Assembly (NCBI GenBank): GCA_032173965.1
Contig: CM063284.1
Span: 104,222,410 to 104,286,409, forward strand
DNA: 64,000 nt
Source: Sitta carolinensis
Lineage: Eukaryota > Chordata > Aves > Passeriformes > Sittidae
Direction of reading: 5' to 3'
Position numbers and translations under genes: made by a program. The notes below the pieces were generated by a model. It was not told the origin of the DNA, searched no databases, and worked only from the letters and a program-made list of their open reading frames with translations. Within the stretch, counting starts at the first letter, position 1; each line of letters starts with the position of its first letter. Below are positions 41,801-53,800 of this stretch, piece by piece.

Positions 41801-44800
41801 TGCCTTTGATGTTTCTTATCATTTATTTGATGAGTTCTCCCAGTTCATTTGTGGTTTGCTGTAGTGATCACACCACGTCATTGTCCAACCCAGGAGTAAG
41901 GCCATTGCACACCCCATTTCAATGTGTCTCTTCCTTTTTATTTTACTCGGCCTGGACTGTTCTCGAGTGTTTTCTGCTTGGATTTCTATCTCTAAAGCTG
42001 GATCTGCCTCTCTTGATCCTGGCTGTCCTGAGCCAGTGCCTGGTGTCAAAACCCAGAGCCCACAGCATCTCTCTCCTGCAGAGGTGGTCTGTGTCTTGGC
42101 TGACCTAGTGGTGCCTGCCACAGAAAACCCTTGGCCCCGTCCTGTGGTGTGTGCCACAGTCCCTCACTGGCTGTGCCTTCTTTTGCCTGGAAACTGGGTT
42201 ATGGGAGAGGAGGAAGGAAGGAAGGAGAAGCAGTGCACAGTTGCTTTTACCTCCGTACTGTGTCTCTTGGCAGCAGTGCTGCAGGAGGAACCTGGGGAGC
42301 ACAGAGGAATAAAAGATAATAAAACAAAGATAGTTAAGAGAGATAGAGAATGGGAGACTGATTTAACAGGGACTAGGTAGGGAAAGAACACAGCCCGGGC
42401 AGAGGGATGGACTCAAAAAATGAAGATGGGAGAATGAAAGTGGACCTGTGTCATCTCACACACTCTCAGTGGATAAATCACTAACATATATTTTGGAAAC
42501 TAAGCACTCTTCATGTGTTGGTGGTGGTACTTTTGCAGGGATACAGCCTAAGGAAAACATTAGCCCAAGGATATAATATTATATTACATTATGCATGTGT
42601 AACATTCCCAGGGGCCCAGTGTTAGCATGGGTTTTGATATATGTGTACAGCGTGCTGTGTAGAGACACCATTGTAAGCTATCCAGGGTGTGGGAAGCAGG
42701 TTATCCCTGGCAGGGGCACATGTCAGGGCTAATGAGCCTTGCTGAGAAACCATCATTCTGCTCCTGTATCTGCACAGGTAAGCAGGGAGCTCATTCTGTG
42801 TAGACAAAATCCCAGACCAGAAGCAGACTCACATGTGATTTTCTGTGGTGATGTAGCAAGAAAAGTGAATAGACACTTTGGGGATTTATAAAAGGCTGAC
42901 AAATTAGCGTATTCTATAGTTATAGGAAATAGAGATGTGTTGCTTTGGCAAAGGAGGACCAGGTGATTCGAGCTTTATTTACACAATTTGTAACTATTTT
43001 AAAAATGAACCTAAAGTGTTTGCCTCAAATATGCTTCATGCTCTTCAGAATCCCTCCCAGGCTGGTGAGGACAGGGGAAAGCTCTTCCGCCTTTTCAGTC
43101 ATCCTCCTTTATCTGTGCTGTGTTAAATGGTGCTACTTTACTAAGCTCTTCTATTCCAATGGACTGGGGTGGTTTGGGAGAGCAATGGGAATGGCAACAC
43201 TGGTTTCTGAGCAATGCAGTGCCCTACAATTTCTATAGAGAAACTTAAATGATATTCCCAAGTCCCAAACCAAAAGCTATTAAAAGTACATTGCTACCAG
43301 TTATATTGTTTACTCTATCTATTTAGATTTAATATCAAGGGGCATAAGTGTAATGATGAGATTGACAAAAGCACACTTAGTTATGTGTTTAATAACTCTG
43401 AAACTATGGCTATTAAAAATTATAAATTCTTGATTACAAAACAAGACAGCAAAAAAAAAAAAAAAAGCTAGTACTTTAATTGTATTTTTGAGTGTTTCTT
43501 AACAGCTTTTTTCCTGATTCTAACAATATAATTTTTATTTCAGACTGAAAAATTCCAACTTAATGATAGAAGATCAATCCTATAAGATGAGTCCCAAAGC
43601 AAAGAGAGCAAAACAGAGTTTGGTATCAGAGGACAAAGAGAACGAAGCCTTAGACTACTCAGTGCCCATATTCACAGGACGGTATGTTCATTTTCATTTT
43701 GCTTGGTATCTTATTTCTGATGTTTTATTAACAAATTATAAAATAACAAATCCATTAATCTGTCTTTACACTCATGGATCTTATGGTGATAGTTTGCACT
43801 TCACATGAGTGATAAAAAGACAAAGAGAAGGCAGCTGATTGACAGAAAATTGGACATTGTTCATCCAGAGCCGGGACAAATGAACCTATGTGTCTGGACT
43901 TTGTTTTGAACACATCATCAGGCCCACTTTCTATGAAATGAAAATATAATTAGAAGCCTGTCTATTTGGAGCCAGACAAGCATGTTGTCCACATTATTTA
44001 GCTTATTCTTTTAGTTTGAAGACTTGTTCTGTAATCAAATATCTCTAAACAAGCACTAAACATAGAAACAATGAAACAATGTGCTAATGTCTTGTCCTGG
44101 CACAGGGAAAACCTGGAATAAAACCAAATGCTTTCTCAAATCCATAGTAATGATTCATACTGATCTCATGTGTTGGTGGTATTTTTTGCATGGTTACTAC
44201 TGGTGTAATACATCTTACTGCAGCAGTGTTCTCAGTAAAGCTGAATGTGAACTTTGTGTGGAAGCCAGAACCAACATCAGCAAAGAGGCTCCCCTGCCCT
44301 TTTGGGGTATGGCATAGTGATTTTAGTAGGAGTCTCCAGCTGTTCCAGCATAGTCACCTGTTCAAATTAATACATACTGGGGTGCAGTGTGAAGAACTTG
44401 TTCCTGGTTAGAGGCCAGAAAAAATTTTTCTGCCCACCTGCAGTTGAACAGAAACCTCCCTTCAACTCGTCTTTCCTCTGCAGTACAACATTTTTCAGGG
44501 GACACATCCGAGTTGTTTCTGGGAGCCAGTGCTTTTCTGTCTACTGCTTAATCAACATTCAATGGTACTCCTGCTTTATATCCAAACTTGTGGTTTCACA
44601 GGAAATGGGTTCCAGCTTGTTCTAGCTTGTCAGTGGAGGATGTTATTGCTCCGGACTTTTGAGCATTTGTGATGCTCTTGTGATGAGAACAGTAGTTTTG
44701 GTTTTTATTAACTCCCTCCCACTATCTCAGAGTAATTTTTTCTCATGCCTTGTACATTCCTATGTTAGTTTCACTGCTTTTTGAACCAACATTAAGAAAC

Positions 44801-47800
44801 TCACTGTGCCTTCTTTAAAAATTGCTTTGGTGTTTCATCTGTATCTTCTGTGATAGAAATACATAAAAATGTGACAGTGTCATGAAAAACTTGAGATAAC
44901 GTATTCTCAAGCTTCTCACTACTTTTGCATCTCAGCCAGTGTTTATACTTATGTAGCTCACCATCATCTGTCTCACATGCCCTCAAGCACAAATATCCTC
45001 CCTTTTTATTGTATCTTGAGTCTACGCAAGTAAAATTTATAGTATTGGGCAATAGTTGAAAAGCACAACTGTTGATTCGTACTTAGCTTTTTTACAGGCC
45101 TCTGTGATCTTAGCACATCATGTTAACATCTTAACAAATATTAAGAAATAATTTTATTTTTTTTTATTTTTTAATGCACACAGTAATATCTAAACCAATT
45201 TGATGGTGTGTAGTTTCATTTATTTGTGTCTGTAAAATATTTTGGGCTCCTACATTTAAAGGTACTGTAAGATTCTTACATCATTGTTGTTGGGTTTTGG
45301 GTTTTTTTGTGTCAATCTTACTTTTTTCTTATGGCAATTCAGAAAGCTGTGTGTGCTTTTCTGCCACTGAAATTATATAAAAAAAGAATTTTGTTTTGGG
45401 ATTTTTTGTTTTGATTTTTAAAAATTAGCTTAAAAGAGCATATGATGACTGTTGAGTTCTCAACTCAACATGGCATGAAATGGTATCTGGTTTAGGCTTT
45501 TCACTGTTGGCATCATGCTCATGACCAAATGCCAAGACTGTGGATGTTGCATGCCACATTCCTCTCAGACATTTATTTTTGTTTGGAAGATAACAGCTGA
45601 AGCCCATTGAACCATGTGCATGCTATATGTCATTCCCAAATTCCCCAGTGAAATTGATGTGTTGTTTCCCATGGGCAGAGAGCTGTTAAAAGGAATACTT
45701 ACATGTAAAGGTCATCTCTCTGTGGGTTTGTTGGAGCTGGGTGACCTTCAGCAATGTGTCACCATTTCCATTATTTAGTTCTACTTCAGAACCCTCAGGT
45801 TCTGCTGTAGAAAAAATACTTTGCTCAGGTTATTCACTTTGCAACTGATCCTTTTAAACATCTGGGCTAATCCTCACAAGAGAAAATTGTGGGCAGCCAA
45901 AGAGTATATTAGACAGAAGTACACCCAGAGCTTGATGTAATGTCATAAGTGCTGAAGTTGCTGGATGCATCACATAGAACTATTGGCAATCACTAATAAG
46001 CCTATGCCAAAGGACTGTAGATGGCAGATACCCTTAAAATTGTATTTTGCCTGTGCCTTTTGGGGTTGTATCTGGTTGTATTTGTTTGAAAATTATTTTC
46101 TACGGAAACCCTTGAGACTTGACTTGTAAAATCAACTTTTAAATGGTATGGTTTAGTGCATTTGTCATTTCAAGAAACATGTTTCTCTTTGATCTGGGAA
46201 GATTATAATAGGGAGAAATTATTAGAAAATCTAAATTTTTAATACTGATGGTCAAAGGCATCTGGGGATTACAACTGCAGATGACTAGGATGAGTTCTAT
46301 TTTAGTCAGAGAATATTCATCAGCTCCCAAAAGATACTTAATGCCTTGAGAATCCAGTCCATACTGTGAAGTTGCTGAGATCTTAATGTAATTAAGGAGG
46401 ATATAATATCAGTTTGCCTCTGAAGAAAAATGCCATGGATTCATTTAAAATGAATGAACATAGCTATATTCATATTCATTATACTGATTTTTCAAAATTG
46501 TTTTAAAAAATCTCTTCCATATATCTGCAGCTTCAGGAGATATTTGTGGAGGGAGCTGATGTGCCTAAGCAGAGGGAATCTATTATTCCACTGATTTCTT
46601 AAGGAAACATACTGAAATACAGGAAGTTGAATTTGAGGTGACCAAAGCTCTATGCTGTTAAGTAAGATTTTTAGTCTTTTCAGCAGTTGTTAAATGTAAT
46701 TAAGTTTACAGCATATTCCACTTCTTGACTGCCTTGCATGAATTGACTTCATACATAAGGGGCTGGACACTTAATTGTGAGCTTAAATTCAATTTTTTTG
46801 AGTATTGAGATGTGCTATCAAATACATAATATTGGCAGTCTTAAAGAAAAGAGAAAAAAATTCTTCCTTCTATTTTTTGCTTTGTAGTAGCAGTAGTAAG
46901 TGTTATACTTCTACAGTTACCTTTGGCAGTGTTGTCACAAACACTGCTGCTGTAAGTTAATACCTGAAGATCTGGGGTTATGCCTTACACTCATCTTCAT
47001 AGTGATGGAGATAAAAAAATGTAGAAGGATAACATTTAAACTTAAAATGTGTATGGCATATTTAGAGGGAGAGGCCTTGAAAATTGCTATGACTTTCAAC
47101 AGTGAAATACTCAATCTTTCTGCAGAATCCCTTCCATGTTTCTGTTTCATATGTTTGAATACATATGAGAGTGTAGTAGCAGAAGAGTGCTGGCCATTGT
47201 AGTGGCTAATTTGGTAAAAAGCAAAACTGGAACGTGTTCTCAGCATTTTCCAATGGAATTCTGCTTTTTAAAAATTCTTTCAGAGAAGTGAATATCAGTG
47301 GTATCACAGACACTGAAGAAGAGAGAATTAAAGAAAGTGCTGCATATGTTGCCAAGAGGAACCTTTTTGCCACAGGGGAAGGAGTTAGTGTCAGCAAGGT
47401 GGCCAAGACAACTTCTGAAGAGGAACATCATGAAAAAAAATCAAGGAAAGTGGCGATCCGGGAGTCTGCTGAACGTGTAGCCATGAAGAAAACGGTAAAA
47501 GATTAGAAATTAACACTTAAGCTGGAAAATAAAATCAGTCTTTTTTTTTTTGTTTGGAGTTTTGCAAAGTGTCTAGCACACTGGGACCCTGATTTACTCC
47601 ATGGGCAATCACAATAATGGTTGTAATATATCTAAGTATTTTCAATGGAAATCTTTTTAATTACTTAAAAGTCTTGTTATCTAGGAATCAAATGGATGAG
47701 GAGAGAGGCACTGTGCCCAAGGCAGGCACCAGGAATGCTGCTTCTGCTGAGAGAAAGGGACAGAGTGAGGGACCAGGGGAGGCTCTTTGGTCATGCCCTC

Positions 47801-50800
47801 ACCTATTTAAATGGCACAGCATCCTTCACCTGGAGGCAGCTGCTGGGCAGAGAATAAAGGGGTGTATATATATATATATATATACCCCTTTTTATATATA
47901 TATTGCTTGTAAGTAGGTGAATGAGTAATTTCTGGAATTTTATGGCCTGAGATCAAGCTTATCCAAAGTGTACACTCCAGAGTTTTAATCACTGGGTGTA
48001 AATTAGCACATAATTAGGGTAAATAAGGTGGAAATTACGGAGGAACATCTGGAACTGAATCTCTAATTGTGTGCATTATTGTCCAATTTCTTTAAAAATA
48101 ATACTCAGAGCATAGTAACAAATATGTTGTGACCAGAACAGCAGGATATGTAAGTGCAAATATGTTTCATTTTGCAAATATATGACTTTATTTCTAGTAC
48201 TATACTATTTATATTACTATACTATACTGTTACTGTATTTTATTATTTATTGTTTTGAGCAGAAGAACTGGCAATATGCTTATAAAATATCCTTATGATG
48301 TAAGGTTGGAAAGGGTATAAACACTTTCAGAGACAAGGTAAAAAAGTCTAAATCATCTCAAGAATTCAGAAACAGTGAGGGTGGAATTTGATAACAACCA
48401 ATGGAAACTACTACACACAGATGGAAAAAATCAAGTAAATGAGGAATGCCTGGCTAAGTAACATTACCTCAGGATCTGAGAGTTATAAAAGGTCACAAAT
48501 TTAACATCATTCAATTTAATGACAGTTGTATAAAAAGAAATAAATGACACTTGTATAGAAACAAATACAAATCTAGAGTATTATCAGTAACACATAAGGG
48601 ACAGTTATTTAATTGTGTTGGAGTCTGTTGGGCCTATGATAATGAGCAGTCACTGTTTGATGAATGTTGAGGACAAATAGAACCTGTCCAGGGCTGAGAA
48701 ACCATTGTAAGGAAAACTGGTATTGCCCAGTTTATAAAAGTCCTCTTTTAATAATCTGAATACAGAGACCTGTAAGTCCCCACATATTTGAAAATTAGGG
48801 CAGAAAAATAAATAGTTTATTTTGCAGAAGCAAGATTTATACCATATTAGGAGGTTTTTCCAGCTCTGTGGATAGTCAAGCAGTTGAACAGTTACCTTGT
48901 GAGGATGAAAGATCCCATCAGGAGGAAAGGTTTGAGACTGGTTCTGTCAGAGATAATCTAGGCATAGAGAGCCTTGCATTACAGCACAAGTACAGAGGAC
49001 ATCTGAGTTTCAGCCCTATTTCACCTTCCATTCTGTTTTTAAAATAATAAGTAAGTAATTAAATGGGGACTATTATTTTACTTAGAATAGTTTTCAGTGG
49101 AAAAGCCCTGTAAAATCCAATCTAGTTATTTTGGAAGGAGAACTTCTGGAAAATGAAAACTCTGTTTTCTGTGTCCAAGTGAGATACATACATTTAGAAT
49201 GTCTGTCTGGATGTTTAAATAAAAGCTGCAGGGGTTTTTTTGGTTTGGTTTTTTTTTTTTTTTTCTTTCTTTTTTTGTGTGTGTTAATAATTTTCACTTG
49301 TAACTACTGCTATTATCAAGTGTATAATGAAATGTTTCTTTTCCAGCTAGAAGAGACTCAGGCATTCCATAAAAAGTTGAATCAAGATAAACTCTTACAT
49401 GCTCCTGAGTTTATCATTGAGCCTCGTTCCCACACTATCTGGGAAAAGGAAAATGTTAGATTTAACTGTTCGGTGGCTGGCTGGCCAGAACCCCGTGTTA
49501 CGTGGTAAGTTGGTATCCCTGGCACTGAAAGTCACCGTTTAACAAGAATCTGAAGTCATCTAAGTAAATGTAGTCATTTTTCTGAAAAGATATAAGTTAA
49601 ATAAATTAAGAAAAAAAAAAAATCAGGTACTGATTTTGGCAGGCCTGCCAAACACCTTTCAAGTCACATTGTACAGAAAAAGAGCAAAATATTAAATTTT
49701 AATAATAAGTAATAATAATAACAACACAAATAATTATATGATTATTATAGTAAAATAATAAATATAATAATATAATTATATATAATATAATTTAAAATAT
49801 TTGTGTAACAGCACTGGGAATACATGGACTTTTTTTTATTTGGTTGGGGACATCAAATATATTCCTTCTGTCAATGATTAAGGAAAAATATCAGTTCAAT
49901 TTATCATGTTATCTTTGATAATGTTTTCCAAATAGTTGAGTTTAGTTCTACAAATGACACTAATGTCCCTGAAGCATTAAAGCAGGCTTTGGTCCAGAGC
50001 AAACCTTTTGGCAGCTGAGCAGTTATAGGGCTAAATCTCCATGAAATAGAAATCCTTTGATGATGCTGTGAAATCTCAGTAATGATGATGTGCTCATAGC
50101 AGACGCATTTTCAGTGTTTGAAGTCACTGACTTCAGGTAGATCCAGAACCACCCAAACAAAATGAAAGCTTTGGAATTATTGGAAAATTTTACAGAATCA
50201 CAGAATATGCTGAGTTGGAAGGGAAACATCTACTATATCATAATGTTATGAAATAATCATATATGGCAATTTGCTACTTGAATTACTTAAGGGACTCTGC
50301 ATTTATTTAGGTTTTATAAACCTTAATCCCAGGGCTTGCCAAAAATTGCTATTAAGAGATATATTAATAGGCCAGAGCTGAGTCCACAAAGTCACTGATC
50401 TGTCTCCTGGGACTCTGACAGCCAGGCTCTGCATGGACACAGTTTTCTAGTCCTGTAAGAGTTACGAGTGCCCTGTGTTCACATTCCACCTGGAGAGGAT
50501 TCCAGACAAACCCTTCAGATCTGGTCTCAGCTGGGTATAAGCAATGGTCAGCTACACTCATGGCTGTAATCCAGCTCTGTAACCTGAATCTTACCCAAGA
50601 ATTCAAGAGCTGGGTCATTTTCACTTGGGTTGAGATTCACCTTATCCCCAAAACCTGACATGGTTAAACTGAGCCTTCAGCTGTCTGTCTTTGCTCTCAC
50701 TATGAACTAGCCTTTCATCTAAGTGCTAAATGTGGATGGTGGAAATTAATACATCATTTTACTTTACATCTGAGTTCCAAAAGGATTTCCGTTTGCCACA

Positions 50801-53800
50801 GGCTACTAATGGAAAAAAAAAAAAAAAAAAAAAAGAGATCACATCCTTTTCATCAGGTGTCTTTGCTCTAAGATATAGAACAGTGCTGACCTGGATCTGT
50901 CAGCTTTCATTCAACCTTTCTAGCAAAATGTCAGTATAGTATTGCAAACAGTCATTCTTTTGGTATAAGCAATTAAGACCTTTCCATGCTGTGCCTGAAA
51001 AACTATAAAGCTTTATGAACTTTCTCTAAAGAAAATCTGCCTGATGCAGCTGTTCTGACTCCCCTGGAAAAAAAAAGCTTATGGAAAACCCAGGACATTT
51101 GAAACCAGTAGCAGAAAGCATAAACTATCAGTGGCTAATGACGGTGGGGGGTTGCAGTCCCACATTAGCTAATGACTTGGATGCTCTGGAATTTGCATTT
51201 CCAGAAATAACAAGTGGTCCTTCTAAAACGAATCCTATTCTTTCTATAGATGAATATAAATAAGCAAAAATTAAATCAATTACTTTTTACTAACTTGATA
51301 ATGAAGACAAAAGTGAAAGTCTTCTTGCTTCGGGCATAACCCAGTAAAAGCTTGTTTCTGCACCACACCCCATGCTATCAAACAGCTTTGCTGCCACAGG
51401 ATATAAGGGTTGCCCAGCCCTTTGGAGAAAATGTAAGATACTGTGAAGTCCTGTTCACATGATTTCATATTCCATGGAATGTATTAAGAACTTATGGCAT
51501 TATTCTATTTTCTAAAAAATTTGACACAGTGGATGTAATATAAAGATGCCCTGTTGTTCCCAGTCAGTTCAGTCTGGGGGACACCAGATGAGGTGAAGAG
51601 TGGTGGTGAATGTATTACTCTTGCTGGACTCAATGTATTTTTCTTTGCCTAAGCCACGATAATAGAGTAATGAGGTCAGGCATCTCTGCAAATGATTGAT
51701 GTGCAGAATAGAGAGTACTGCCCTGCATTGAGTCTCTTTTCATAGAAATTTTGCTGAGAGGAAGACAAGGATAAAAAGCATTAGGGTTTATGGTCCTTAT
51801 TCACTTCAGCCCTTGGAAAACTCTGTATTACTATGCCCAAATATTTGCAGTCAGGGAAATATTCTTTAATGTACAATGCTGATGGTGCTGAAAGACAGTT
51901 TTCAGATTTGTTGTGGATAAAGCTTTATCTTGAGGTATATTCAACTGATAATGTTCTTGAACTGATAATGTTCTTGGTGAAAATAAAATCATTAATTACT
52001 GATTTGTTTGGTGAAGTGGGACAAGCCACTGACATCAGACCAGTTCCCTTTCCTGACTGAAAATCATGAAAATAAATCATGAAAATATAAAATCGAAAAT
52101 GAAGAAGGAAGCTTCTTTGTCTGGTTATCTGTTGTGAGAAGAAAGATTTATTTAAGTTACATCAGAGTAAAAGATGAAGATACTTTTATCTATCATCCTT
52201 TATCATTCCACTTTCCTTATATATACCTTATGGAGAACAGGGAAAGCTATGCTAAAGTAGGACACTCTCTTAGGAAATATATATTTTTTATGGACCTCAA
52301 ATCAATACTAAATGTATTGAATACAATTCAGAGTACAATTTATTTATTAGACATCTGTTGCCAGTTTTTTCCATATTTCCAATGCCTGCTTAGGACAGGA
52401 TTCAGTCAAACATTTACTTGGTTACACCATTTTGTATAGTCCAGAATGAGTGACATTTTATGCAACAATTGAAGTGGAAGAATTTATCATGCACCACTGT
52501 CTTCCACTATGAGAGTCTCGAGCTGTTTGTATAAATTCTGAAATTAGCAGTACCTGTTCACCACTGATCAGCACTGGTTCATTCACTCCTTCAAACCGGG
52601 ACAGCTAGGAAATTTGAACAGTAGACCTTTCCTACCTGAAGATACACCTGTGCCAAAAAACACTTATAGAGTATTCCAGTTTAACTCTGTTAAGTTGCAA
52701 GTAAACAAAAAATTTAACTTTCTGCCTGACATTTTTTGTGTATATGAAGGTTTTAAAAGTAGGTCAAATATTCAAACCAAACAAAATGTTTAAAATAATT
52801 GGTAAAAAAGGAGTCTACAAAGTCTTTATTTGCATTTACAAAACTCTGAGGTGTTGCTCCTGTGACGACTCCTTTCTTTTATAAGTAGCAACATGAAGTT
52901 TGTGGTAATATGAACTGATTTTCGTCCCACTCAAGACTATTTCCTTCTTTTTAATTTGAGAATAAAACCTACCTGGGGCAGGTCAAAGAGAAAGAGAGAA
53001 AGGTTACACTTCCAAAGATATGTAATATCTTCCTGGGGAATTAGAATACAGATTATCTAGGAGAAACATGAAGAAGCTGATGTTCTAATTCAAATATCGA
53101 GTACTTGACCTTTTAAAGTATAGAATGACTTCTCTTTGTGACATATCGCTTCTTTGTTTTCCCATAGGTACAAGAATAATGTGCCCATTGATGTACAGGC
53201 TCACCCTGGCAAGTATATAATTCAAAGTCGATATGGGCTGCACTCCCTGGAGATTACTGAGTAAGGAAATATTAAATAATTTAACAAACGGCTTAAGATG
53301 AAATGTTCCTATAGAATGAGACCTGCGAAATGTGTACATACCTCTTGGGGATGTAAGAGATATCAAGTCAAGCAATATCAGACATGTCAACTGTGGTGAA
53401 TGCTGTCTTCTAAATGTTGAAGCAGTTCTGGTTTACCTCAGTAGAGGACATGCAATTTACCTGAGTTTTTTTATCTGGATTATTTATCTGGGTATTCTGT
53501 TTATGGCTGAGTCAGACAAGTGGGACATCTATGATTACTTCTTCCATTTTTCTGCTTGGTGAGTACAATTAAATATGCAAAAACATGTGAGTTAACTGTT
53601 TTTCAAATACAGCAAAGTTGACAATTCTTACTGAAATGAGGAACAGAACTGAGATGTCCTCACATATACAAGAACGATCTTTAACAGTACTCATCTTCCA
53701 AGTGGGAAGTTTTCACACTCTCTTTTTATTAAATACATTGAAAACATAAGACATAATCAACAATAACCTGCATTTGACAATTTATATACTGGCAGGTAGC

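Larger units (their letters stand above)
35837..43543 (+). other. MYOM1: MYOM1 intron 2
   Basis: 7.7 kb GT-AG intron. It contains a plus-strand CR1 copy and two unexplained minus-strand open frames (38672-39193 and 40017-40502). No other exon with MYOM1 similarity was found. Confidence 0.85.
49505..53167 (+). other. MYOM1: MYOM1 intron 5
   Basis: 3.7 kb, including a very AT-rich stretch (about 49690-49800), a CR1 end fragment, a poly(A) run and a 17-bp tandem duplication. No gene seen. Confidence 0.85.

Noticed and set aside
41922..42380. 152-codon + strand frame in MYOM1 intron 2
   Set aside because: Low protein-like character, several overlapping frames of similar length on both strands, and no splice sites matching MYOM1 phase.
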